Below are positions 8,324 through 15,798 of a stretch of DNA of 38,889 nt, piece by piece. Below the pieces are notes generated by a model. The model was given only the letters and a program-made list of their open reading frames with translations. It searched no databases and was not told the origin of the DNA. The stretch comes from Myxococcales bacterium (GTDB taxonomy: Bacteria; Myxococcota_A; UBA9042): NCBI GenBank assembly GCA_009692425.1, contig SHZF01000042.1, positions 1-38,889 of the forward strand, written 5' to 3'. The translations under genes and the position numbers were made by a program. How positions within the stretch are numbered: the first letter of the stretch is position 1; each line of letters starts with the position of its first letter.

Positions 8324-8749
8324 ATGCCCCGCACCCTGACCGACACCGACCTCACGACCGCGCTGGCGGCCCGCTACGACCATGCGTCGGCCCGCATCGT
8401 GCTCGCCGAGGCCGTTGCCGCTTGCGAATTGCCCGCCGCCGCCGCGCGCTCGCCTGCTGACGTCAGCCGGCTGGCGTGGTGGTTGCAGCAACAAGGCGAT
8501 CGCGCCCAGCCCGCAGCGTCGGCCCTGCTCGAAGTCGCCGCAAGCGCAGCGGGAGAAGAACCGAGCGCGTTCAGCGACGGCGAAGACGGCGAGGCCGACG
8601 ACCCCGACTGCCAGCGCCTGGAACCGGCCGAGGCTGCGGCGTTTTTCCGCTCCGTGGCCGAGGCGGCAGTGGCCACGGCGTTGCGCGAGCCCGGGCGGGT
8701 CCGGCCCCGCCAGTCTGCTAGCTTTGTGAAGTGCATCATCGCCGACTGA
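8324..8749 (+). CDS. Small acidic protein of unknown function
   Basis: The protein has 141 residues. The ATG at 8324 is favoured by GAGGAG at 8312-8317. It is Ala-rich with two predicted helical halves (LTTALAARYDHASARIVLAEAVAAC; DVSRLAWWLQQQGDRAQPAASALLEVAASA), then an acidic linker (FSDGEDGEADDPDCQ) and a third helix (EAAAFFRSVAEAAVATAL). It has no signal peptide or membrane segment. I recognise no family. It is a single gene, divergent from the FMN-binding operon and convergent with the EEP gene. It could be a small regulatory or partner protein; nothing in the sequence decides this. Confidence 0.6.
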   Translation: MPRTLTDTDLTTALAARYDHASARIVLAEAVAACELPAAAARSPADVSRLAWWLQQQGDRAQPAASALLEVAASAAGEEPSAFSDGEDGEADDPDCQRLEPAEAAAFFRSVAEAAVATALREPGRVRPRQSASFVKCIIAD

Positions 8750-8871
8750 ATAGTAAGAGGATTTTGAGCCTGAACGCCGCCGCCGCACACGTCGGGCGTG
8801 CACGCCTGCCCATCGGCGTCACGGCGCTCCGATCGAGGTGGGCCAACGGGAAACCTTTGCGTGACACGCCG

Positions 8872-10023
8872 CTACGGGCTGCCGTCGCTCCACGTCACGC
8901 GCACGCCAAAATGGTCGCTCACATACGACTGCGTGGGCCCGCTCGGCAGGTCGATCTGCACCCTGGCGTCGTAGGCGCGCGCGCCCGCTGAACCGCCCAC
9001 GCCGCCGCTCCAGCCCAGCAGCAGCGCGTGGTCGATGATGCGGCTCGTCGTCTTGCCGGCCAGTTCGTTGCCGTCGCACCACGTACACGTCGGCGAGGCC
9101 TGCTCCAGCCAGCGCGAACGAAACCCGGCCGTCGTGAACTTCATGAAATTATCCGGAAACTCGCCATCGATGCCCGCGCCCTTTAGCTCCGGCCCGCAGT
9201 TGAGGTCGCCGAGCAGGAGCGCGCGCTGGCCCGCCGACTTCTGCTTGACGAACGCGATCGTGGCGTCGATCTCGGCCGCCTGCTCTTCCTTCCAGCCGCC
9301 GGCCTTGCCGTTGTACTTCACCGACCCGAGGCCGGCCTGGAGGTGAGTACAGAACACGTGGGCGGCGCCGCTGCCGACCTTGGTCTTGGCGTACAACACC
9401 ACGCGCTGCAACAGGAAGCTGTCGAACTTGAGCACGTCCTTCTCAGCCAGCGCGCTGCGGCTCAGCAACAGCACACCGTTGCGGCCGCCGAACGACAGCG
9501 AGCCCGAGCCCTCTGCACAGGCTTGGAAGATGGCGCCGATGTTGTTCAGCGAGATGTTCGCGCCGAGGCAGTCCTGGCACTTTGCCGCCGTCGCGAGGTA
9601 CTGCGCGCCACAATTCGTCAGCGCACAGTCGGCAAGGCTGCCCGCACCCTGGCAGTTCTTTTCGGCGCAGGCCTTGAGCGGGGCGACCTCAGTCACATTG
9701 CAGGCCGGTGGGCCGCCCACGGTGGAGTCCACGGTCTTGACGAAGTGCGCGTGGGGATACTTGGGCTTGGCGGCCTCGACCACCCGCGTCACGTCGTCGT
9801 CGAGCCAGACCTCCTGCAGGCAGAGGACCTCGCTGTCGGCCTGCTTGATCGCGTCGAGCACGGGCTTGCGGCGCTGCGCGGTCCACGGCACGAAGTTGTC
9901 GGCGAGGCCGGCATTCCACGTGATGGCGCTGGCCGTCACCGCGCTGGCCGCAGGGTCGGAAGTGCACGCTGTTGCGCCCACCAAGGTCGCAACGGCAGCC
10001 ATGGACCAGGACGTCGTACGCAT
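8872..10023 (-). CDS. Endonuclease/exonuclease/phosphatase (EEP) family lipoprotein
   Basis: The protein has 383 residues; the ATG at 10023 has GGAGG 6 bases upstream. Residues 1-20 form a lipoprotein signal ending in GATAC, with Cys20 as the probable lipid anchor. The rest is an EEP fold: Asn37 (ITWNAG), Glu71 (LQEVW), the GDLN motif in mid-protein and the terminal SDH (Asp370, His371), which are the catalytic metal and general-base residues of this superfamily. A Cys-rich insertion of about 50 residues at roughly 105-155 (eight Cys, as in CAEKNCQGAGSLADCALTNCG) interrupts the core. Sphingomyelinase-C-like phosphodiesterase or nuclease activity outside the cell is possible; the substrate is open. 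It follows the EF-G-like gene by 67 bases and may be read through from it. Confidence 0.8.
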   Translation of the reverse strand: MRTTSWSMAAVATLVGATACTSDPAASAVTASAITWNAGLADNFVPWTAQRRKPVLDAIKQADSEVLCLQEVWLDDDVTRVVEAAKPKYPHAHFVKTVDSTVGGPPACNVTEVAPLKACAEKNCQGAGSLADCALTNCGAQYLATAAKCQDCLGANISLNNIGAIFQACAEGSGSLSFGGRNGVLLLSRSALAEKDVLKFDSFLLQRVVLYAKTKVGSGAAHVFCTHLQAGLGSVKYNGKAGGWKEEQAAEIDATIAFVKQKSAGQRALLLGDLNCGPELKGAGIDGEFPDNFMKFTTAGFRSRWLEQASPTCTWCDGNELAGKTTSRIIDHALLLGWSGGVGGSAGARAYDARVQIDLPSGPTQSYVSDHFGVRVTWSDGSP

Positions 10024-10090
10024 CAAGACCTCCGAACCTGTCGGCGCGATGTCGGGCGCGACAACTTGCGTTGCGGTTGGACGAAACGCT

Positions 10091-12154
10091 CTACCGCGCC
10101 CCAGAGCCTTGCCCAGGGCCATGCCCGTGGCCGTGCGCAGCGTGAGCCGCCTCGACCACCTTGTCGGCCAGGCGCCCGGTCAGTTCCTGCAAGTGGTCGA
10201 AATCCCAGGTGAACGTGCCGATACCGGCAGTAATCGAGCGAAGTTCTACAATGAAGTCATGTAGTTCTGACTGTGGCAGCCACGCCGTCACCGTGTCCCA
10301 CCCCGGCCATGCGTCGCGCGGCTCCATGCCCACGATCTGGCCGCGCCGCCCCGACACGAGCCGCTGGATGCCCGACAGCGCCTCCGACGGCGTCTGCACC
10401 ATCAGCTTGCCGACCGGTTCGAGCAGGATCGGCTGGCACTTCGGCATCGCCTCGGCCATGGCGCCCCGCCCTGCGATCTTGAACGCCATGTCGGAACTGT
10501 CGACGGCGTGATACTGCCCGTCGAGCAGCGTCACCTCGACATCGACGACGGGGAAGCCGAGCGGCCCCTTGCCGAACGACTCCATCACGCCTTCACCGAC
10601 CGACGGGATGTAGTTGCGCGGCACCGAGCCGCCGAAGACCTTCTCGACGAAGTGGACGCCGCCCCCGCGCGGCAACGGCTTGACGTCGATCTCGATCTCG
10701 CCGAACTGGCCGGCACCGCCTGTCTGCTTCTTGTGGCGGTAGCGCTGGCGAATCGACCCCTTGAGCGTCTCGCGATACGGCACCGGCGGCACGTGCGACA
10801 CGATCTGCAGACCGTAGCGGTTGCGCAACCGGTCGAGCGCGACCTTGAGGTGGATTTCGCCCTGCCCTTCGAGCAGCAATTCGTGCGACTCGTGGTCAAC
10901 GTGGCTCCGCAGCGAGTGGTCCTCTTCGCACAGCCGCGCGATGGCAGGCGCGAGTTTGACGTCGTCGGTGCGCTTCTCGGCCGCGAGCGTCAACGCATAC
11001 ACGGGCCGCGGGGGCTGCGGCCAGGGCCGGCCGATGCCGGTGAGCGGTCCACCGCCGGCCAACAACTGGCCCGTCGCGATGCCTTCGAGGCGCTGCAGGC
11101 CGACGACTTCGCCCGGGCTCACGTTGGGCACCCGCGTCGTCTGGGCCCCGAGCACGCGCACGATGCCGGGCAGGCGCTGGCCGCCCAACGCGCCGCCTTC
11201 CGCCAAGGTACCGGTCCACAGCCGAACCAGGGAGAGCCGGCCGATGTGCTGCTGGTTCCACGTCTTGACGACCGTCGCCAGCGGCCCGCTGCCGTCGGCA
11301 ATGCCCAGCCGCTGCGCCGTCTCCGCCACTTCAGGGGCCTCGTGGCGCAGCGCCTTCCACAGCCGCCGCACGCCCCACTCGACCTCGGCCGAGCCAAAGA
11401 ACACGGGGACCACGAGGTCCTGGTGCACGTCCTTGGTGAGCGTCTTGTACACGTCGGCCGGCGGCGGCACGTTGCCCTCGAGCAGCGCCTCAAGCAGCGT
11501 GTCGTCGAAGTCGGCGAGATGCTCCAAGAAGTCGTTGCGCTCAGTCTGCTCCTCGGGCAGCACGCCCTCGGGCAGGCGTGTCATCTCCGACGGCTGGCCC
11601 GGCCGCACCTTCCACGCGCGCTCGCTGACGAGATCGACGTAGCCGCTGATCTTGTCGCCCTCGCGGATCGGAATCTCACGAAGCAACAGCGGCCGCTGGC
11701 TGACGGACTGCAGGGCGTGCAGCACGTCCTTGATCGACTGGCTGGCGACGTCCATCCGGTTGACGAAGATGTAGTGCGGCACCTTCAACTCGTCGAGCAA
11801 CCGGAGCAGGGGCCCGACCAGCGGCGCCTTCTCCGCGAGCGGGTCGACGACGACGACGGCCGCATCGACCACTTGCAGCGCGTGCACGGCGTCCTGACCG
11901 AATTCGATGGACCCCGGACAGTCGAGCACCGTCCACGTGTCGCCCAGGTAGGTGCAAGTCGCGGCGTTCATCTCGACGCCCATCTGGCGCGCGCGGGCCT
12001 CGGGCGACGCGTCGCCGACCGTGGTGCCGGCCTTGATCGTGCCCTTGCGCTTGAGCGCGCCGGCAGCGGACAGCAAGGCTTCGAGCAGCGTGGTCTTGCC
12101 GGTCTGGTATGGGCCGACCAGGGCCACGCAACGGGGCGAACTCGCTTCGGTCAT
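10091..12154 (-). CDS. Elongation factor G-like translational GTPase (second-type EF-G paralogue)
   Basis: The protein has 687 residues from the ATG at 12154 (GGAGG at -8). The GTPase motifs are G1 GPYQTGKTTL, G3 DCPG and G4 NRMD (usually NKxD). The switch region around GTTVGDASPEARARQMGVEMN differs from canonical EF-G (DYMEQEKERGITI). Domains II to V follow, including PVPYRETLKGSIRQRYRHKKQTGG and GVMESFGKGPLGFPVVDVEVTLLDG, as in EF-G domain IV. The alphaproteobacterial EF-G-like group (GPYxxGKTTLLEA, DCPGSxEF) is the best match known to me. The absence of rpsL, rpsG or tuf neighbours supports a paralogue rather than the housekeeping fusA. It ends in a His/Gly-rich tail (HAAHGHGHGPGQG). Its role is likely ribosome translocation or recycling in special conditions. 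Confidence 0.85.
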   Translation of the reverse strand: MTEASSPRCVALVGPYQTGKTTLLEALLSAAGALKRKGTIKAGTTVGDASPEARARQMGVEMNAATCTYLGDTWTVLDCPGSIEFGQDAVHALQVVDAAVVVVDPLAEKAPLVGPLLRLLDELKVPHYIFVNRMDVASQSIKDVLHALQSVSQRPLLLREIPIREGDKISGYVDLVSERAWKVRPGQPSEMTRLPEGVLPEEQTERNDFLEHLADFDDTLLEALLEGNVPPPADVYKTLTKDVHQDLVVPVFFGSAEVEWGVRRLWKALRHEAPEVAETAQRLGIADGSGPLATVVKTWNQQHIGRLSLVRLWTGTLAEGGALGGQRLPGIVRVLGAQTTRVPNVSPGEVVGLQRLEGIATGQLLAGGGPLTGIGRPWPQPPRPVYALTLAAEKRTDDVKLAPAIARLCEEDHSLRSHVDHESHELLLEGQGEIHLKVALDRLRNRYGLQIVSHVPPVPYRETLKGSIRQRYRHKKQTGGAGQFGEIEIDVKPLPRGGGVHFVEKVFGGSVPRNYIPSVGEGVMESFGKGPLGFPVVDVEVTLLDGQYHAVDSSDMAFKIAGRGAMAEAMPKCQPILLEPVGKLMVQTPSEALSGIQRLVSGRRGQIVGMEPRDAWPGWDTVTAWLPQSELHDFIVELRSITAGIGTFTWDFDHLQELTGRLADKVVEAAHAAHGHGHGPGQGSGAR

Positions 12155-12355
12155 CGGAGCCTCCGAGCCATCCGCGGTAGCGCTGCGCCGGGTTCGAAGA
12201 TCGGGGCCCCGGCGCACCTGGCGGACTGGCCGATCGAGCGCGACTCTACGCCCGTCGGCAGTGCGCCGAAAGGGGCCGTGTGTCTGGGCGCGTCACTGCA
12301 TTGGCGTCGCCGGCGGGTGCGAGGAACTGCGGACGGTGGCGTGCCTGCTCCTCGA

Positions 12356-13030
12356 TCACGGCTTGCGCAACCGGTACGCGACCTTGCTGCCGTCGGCCCG
12401 CACCTCGACGACCACGTCGGGGCCGGCGTCGTCGTAGGTGACTTCGTTCGTGGCGATGGCCTGCGCGCGGCTCGCTTCCAGGGGCAGGCCGGCGGGGCCT
12501 TCGAACGGCGCCACGACCTGAAACCGCACTTGGCCGCGCGGCCCGACCCGGAACGCCACGCCCCCACGAACCTGCACCTGCTCCGTGCCTCCCAGATTCG
12601 GACCGAACTCGCTCCACTTCACCGCGCCGTCTGCGGCGGTTTCGAAGCGGAACCCTTCGGCGGCGGCGTACAGCACGGCGGCCTTCATACAGTCTGCGTA
12701 CGGGTCCGCACCGACCGTCGCACTGCCACTGTTGCGGCATTGGCTGGCGGCCGCTGCGTGGGCCTGGGGCGATCGGGCGAGATCGACTACCCAGGCCGTC
12801 CCGGGCACCGTCAGCCGATCGCGCAGGGAGGGCGCGGCGCGCTCGGCGGCGGCCCCAGCGGGCGACGGGTCGCTTGGCGCTTCGGCCGCAACGCCGAACT
12901 GGTTGATCACGGTCGTGGGCCGGTCCAATTCTGGCGGCGCGCTCGGCCCGGGTCGACTGCAACCGACGCTGCCGGCCAGCGTCAGCGCGGCGACGAAGCT
13001 CAGCCTCAGGACGCGTGGCACCTTGTCCAT
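12356..13030 (-). CDS. Lipoprotein of unknown function
   Basis: The protein has 224 residues; the ATG at 13030 has GGAGAG 5 bases upstream. The signal ends in a lipobox (AGSVGC), so it is probably lipid-anchored. Next comes an Ala/Pro-rich linker of about 50 residues, then a domain with two Cys (SQCRNSGSATVGADPYADC) that may form a disulfide, and a beta-rich C-terminal half (VQVRGGVAFRVGPRGQVRFQVVAPF). No family is recognised. It lies 29 bases downstream of the thioredoxin-fold gene, and the two probably form one transcript, so thiol oxidation or reduction of its Cys pair by that protein is conceivable. Confidence 0.7.
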   Translation of the reverse strand: MDKVPRVLRLSFVAALTLAGSVGCSRPGPSAPPELDRPTTVINQFGVAAEAPSDPSPAGAAAERAAPSLRDRLTVPGTAWVVDLARSPQAHAAAASQCRNSGSATVGADPYADCMKAAVLYAAAEGFRFETAADGAVKWSEFGPNLGGTEQVQVRGGVAFRVGPRGQVRFQVVAPFEGPAGLPLEASRAQAIATNEVTYDDAGPDVVVEVRADGSKVAYRLRKP

Positions 13031-13059
13031 CGGTCTCTCCTCCGCCCCCCCTGTACGCG

Positions 13060-14157
13060 TCAGCGCGGAGCAGGCACGACGTGCTTTGCCTTGACCGTCA
13101 TCGTGACCTGCGCCGTGCCGCCCTGGCTGTGCACCGCGATCAGGTCGGGTCGAAGAATCTTTAGCTCGTACGGCAACTTCATCTGAAAAGTTTGCTCGTT
13201 GCCGGCCACGACGAGCCGGTCCAGTTCCCACACGGCAAGCTTGCCGTCGCGTGCCTTGCCCGGCAATGGCCAGTCGTTCAATTCGACGCCGCCGTAGCCA
13301 GCGACGGGCACCGCGATAAACTCGGGCACGCCCCAGAAGCGCAGAAAGTCCGCGCGCACATGTTCCGTCCAGCGCACCTGCTGCCACCCCGTGACCTTGG
13401 GCGCTTCGCGCAACGGCTGATCCAGGCGGGCCGGCACCAGATACCAGCGCCGAGGCGCCTCGTGGTTGCGGATCACGAGCTTGACGAGGCGCCCGCCCGC
13501 GTTGCCTCCGGTCGTCGTCACTTCGAGCGTGGGCACGCGGCGCGTCCGCGCATCCTGCGCCTCGGATTGCTGCAGGATCAGCTTGCGCTCCTGTTCGGGG
13601 TTGTCGGCATAGGGGGCCTTTTCGGGCGCGAGGCCGTGCATCAGGCGACCGAGGTTGTGGGCTACGGTGTCTTCGCTCAGCAGGCCGAGATCGGTGCCGT
13701 AGCACTGGCGCACCGGCTTCATGGCAAAGTCGACGTTGACGAGCGTCGGCAGTTTCGTCGGGTCGACGCCGGGCAGCAGTTGGTGGGCCGGACCGCGCCA
13801 CTCGTCGACATCGATGTAGAGCAGGCGCCCTTTTTGTAGCAGCTTGCGCATTGCCGCAGAAGCGCCCGCGAATTGCTTGATCACCTTGCACGGCGAGCAC
13901 CAATCCGCCGTAAACATGAGCACGACGCCTTGGTCGGCCCGCCTGGCGCTGGCGAGTTCGGCTTGGACGAGGTCGGCCAGCGTGCGGCCGGGTTGGCGGT
14001 GCAGGGCGTGGGCGTTGCTCGACACCGTGGCACCCCGCGCGAGGCCCGGCGTGAAGAGCAAGCCGCAAAACAGCGCGCAGGACACGAGGGGACGAATCCG
14101 CCAGAGAAGCGCATGCGGGCTGCCGCACTCAGATTGAACGATAGATCTTGACCGCAT
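13060..14157 (-). CDS. Exported thioredoxin-fold protein with extra C-terminal domain
   Basis: The protein has 365 residues from the ATG at 14157; an ATG at 14163 is also possible. A hydrophobic signal segment (LVSCALFCGLLFTPGLARGA) lies at about 24-43. The thioredoxin-like domain spans about 60-190, with the active site ADWCSPCK (Cys87, Cys90) in the normal strand-turn-helix setting (GVVLMFTADWCSPC) and a later LPTLVNV that supplies the cis-Pro. Residues of about 200-365 form a second, beta-rich region (VPTLEVTTTGGNAGGRLVKLVIRNH; KLAVWELDRLVVAGNEQTFQMKLPYELK) that I do not recognise. It should act in the periplasm as a thiol-disulfide enzyme or sensor. The lipoprotein gene follows on the same strand. 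Confidence 0.8.
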   Translation of the reverse strand: MRSRSIVQSECGSPHALLWRIRPLVSCALFCGLLFTPGLARGATVSSNAHALHRQPGRTLADLVQAELASARRADQGVVLMFTADWCSPCKVIKQFAGASAAMRKLLQKGRLLYIDVDEWRGPAHQLLPGVDPTKLPTLVNVDFAMKPVRQCYGTDLGLLSEDTVAHNLGRLMHGLAPEKAPYADNPEQERKLILQQSEAQDARTRRVPTLEVTTTGGNAGGRLVKLVIRNHEAPRRWYLVPARLDQPLREAPKVTGWQQVRWTEHVRADFLRFWGVPEFIAVPVAGYGGVELNDWPLPGKARDGKLAVWELDRLVVAGNEQTFQMKLPYELKILRPDLIAVHSQGGTAQVTMTVKAKHVVPAPR

Positions 14158-14281
14158 GGGCATCTCGTACAGGCCGCGACTGCGGACCGCCGCAGGGGGC
14201 AAAGGGCGGGCGGCGCCCCCGAGGAGACTTTCTGCCTGGTGTAATGGGATGTGCCCTGTCGATGCGGGCCGCGCTGGCAGC

Positions 14282-15604
14282 CTACTCGTTCCAGGCCTCG
14301 GCCGGGTCGAGCGGGTCGCGCCCCGCGTAGTAGGCGCGCGTGGGCCGGTTGAACAGGGCCTTCGTCGTCAAGACGAGCAGGCCGAACGCGACGAAAAGCA
14401 CGCGAACCGCCCACTTCGTCGTCTCGAAGATGGGGTCTTCCTTTTCGAGGTCATTCATCAACTTCCAGCGCCGGGCGAAGCCGTCCGCGACACGAAAGTC
14501 GCGCTTCGTCGCAAGCTTGAGGTCATCGTCGGTCATGCGGTCGACGTCGCGCAGCTTCTTCTCGATCTCGCGGCGGCGGGCTTCGTAGCGCGCGGAAATC
14601 CGCGAGAGTTCCTCGAAGTGCGTTTCGGTGGCCGCGCCGTGTGCCTTGCGGTTGGCGTCGGTGCGCCGTTCGATCTCCTCCAAGCGCAGCGCCTTGGTGT
14701 CGACGATCTGACGCTCGAAGCTCTCCTTCTGGTCCTTGAGACGCAACCAGCGCCGACCCTCGCCGGGCACGCCGGACCGCCACCCCTTCGCCTCTTCGCG
14801 CAGGTCGGTCGCAGTTGTATCGAGCTGGGTGGTCAAGTCCTTGAGCTTCTTGTCGAGTTCGGGCGTCGCGAGCGCCTCGACGGAAACCGCAGGCGCCTCC
14901 TCTTTGACACGCTTGCGCGACTCGCCCTCTTCCTTCGCGACGTCTTCAAGGTCCTTCTTGTAGTCGCCGCGCAGTTGCTGGCGGGCGGCCTCGCGCACGC
15001 CTTGCACTTCTCCACTCAGCCGACCCTGGATCACGTCGTGGAATGTGAGCATCTCGACCGGAATCGCGGTCACGCTGGCAAACAGCACGACGACCAGGAT
15101 CCGCATCATGATCGCCGGATTGAAGATCAGCGGCAGCTTCTGCGCCTTGACGTCGGCCGTGATCACAAAGCGCTCGAAAATCAAGATGATCATCGACACC
15201 AGGCCCGCGAAAAGCACGGCGAGGATCCAGCCCGGTGGGCCCATCGCGTTCACGAACACCCAGCGGAACCCCAGGACCCACGCCAGCATGTCGAGACAGA
15301 ACTGGACAAACATCAACATCGCCGCGAAGCCGACCTGGGCCTGCACGGTGCGCGGCATCGGCCCGTGCTCGTCGAGCAGGAGCAGGCGGATCACCGGCTG
15401 CAGCCACGTCGGGCCATAGAGGTCGCGCCATGGCGCCGGCTGCCAGCGCGCGTGCGGCCGTACCGTGCCTGGTGCGTCCTCGCGGACAAAGTCGCCGCCA
15501 GGAACGTGGTCGCCGGCGATGTCGGCCTCGGGCAGGTTGCCGACCACTTCGAGGGTGCGGTGGGGTTCGGCGGCGGGGTGCCGCGCTGTAATCGGGGGCG
15601 ACAT
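14282..15604 (-). CDS. DUF4407-like membrane protein with long coiled coil
   Basis: The protein has 440 residues from the ATG at 15604. The N-terminal 75 residues are Pro/His-rich. Three or four membrane helices at about 90-200 follow (VGFAAMLMFVQFCLDMLAWVLGF; WILAVLFAGLVSMIILIFERFVI; IMMRILVVVLFASVTAIPVEMLTF), with ERFVI and PVEM.TFHDVI like the LDRF and PLEL.IFE signatures of DUF4407. Residues of about 205-385 are a highly charged coiled coil, and a last helix (TTKWAVRVLFVAFGLLVLTTKALF) precedes a short tail. This layout, helices, periplasmic or cytoplasmic coil, then a helix, is the DUF4407 pattern. The function of that family is not established to my knowledge. It stands alone and is divergent from the MORN-repeat gene. 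Confidence 0.65.
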   Translation of the reverse strand: MSPPITARHPAAEPHRTLEVVGNLPEADIAGDHVPGGDFVREDAPGTVRPHARWQPAPWRDLYGPTWLQPVIRLLLLDEHGPMPRTVQAQVGFAAMLMFVQFCLDMLAWVLGFRWVFVNAMGPPGWILAVLFAGLVSMIILIFERFVITADVKAQKLPLIFNPAIMMRILVVVLFASVTAIPVEMLTFHDVIQGRLSGEVQGVREAARQQLRGDYKKDLEDVAKEEGESRKRVKEEAPAVSVEALATPELDKKLKDLTTQLDTTATDLREEAKGWRSGVPGEGRRWLRLKDQKESFERQIVDTKALRLEEIERRTDANRKAHGAATETHFEELSRISARYEARRREIEKKLRDVDRMTDDDLKLATKRDFRVADGFARRWKLMNDLEKEDPIFETTKWAVRVLFVAFGLLVLTTKALFNRPTRAYYAGRDPLDPAEAWNE

Positions 15605-15644
15605 GCAAGGGTCCGGGCGCCGAGGGCGGTGCCGAGGGGGCGAC

Positions 15645-15673
15645 AATCTAGGGGTTTTCCGTGCGCGTGTCCA
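15645..15673 (-). promoter_or_regulatory. Putative promoter of the DUF4407-like gene
   Basis: On the minus strand TGGACA (15673-15668), 17 bases and TAGATT (15650-15645) give a convincing sigma70-type pair. The start would be near 15638, with a leader of about 34 bases to the ATG at 15604. Confidence 0.45.
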
Positions 15674-15798
15674 GCGTTTTCAGATAGCCGCCGGCTCGCG
15701 GTCTACCGGGCCTGAACGCGCACGCGAAGTCCGCCCCACCGCCCACGAAGTTGACATCCCGCTGCCGAAACCGAAAGTGTAGGCCTGCTGAGGAGCCC

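Noticed and set aside
8795-8806. Perfect palindrome GGCGTGCACGCC between two convergent genes
   Set aside because: Twelve bases of GC-rich palindrome without loop, T-run or partner site occur by chance at this base composition.
14180-14195. Hairpin CTGCGG-ACCG-CCGCAG before the thioredoxin-fold gene
   Set aside because: Short, with no alternative structure or conserved riboswitch features visible; not enough to call a regulator.
15751-15756. TTGACA upstream of the MORN-repeat gene as a -35 box
   Set aside because: No acceptable -10 hexamer lies 16-19 bases downstream.
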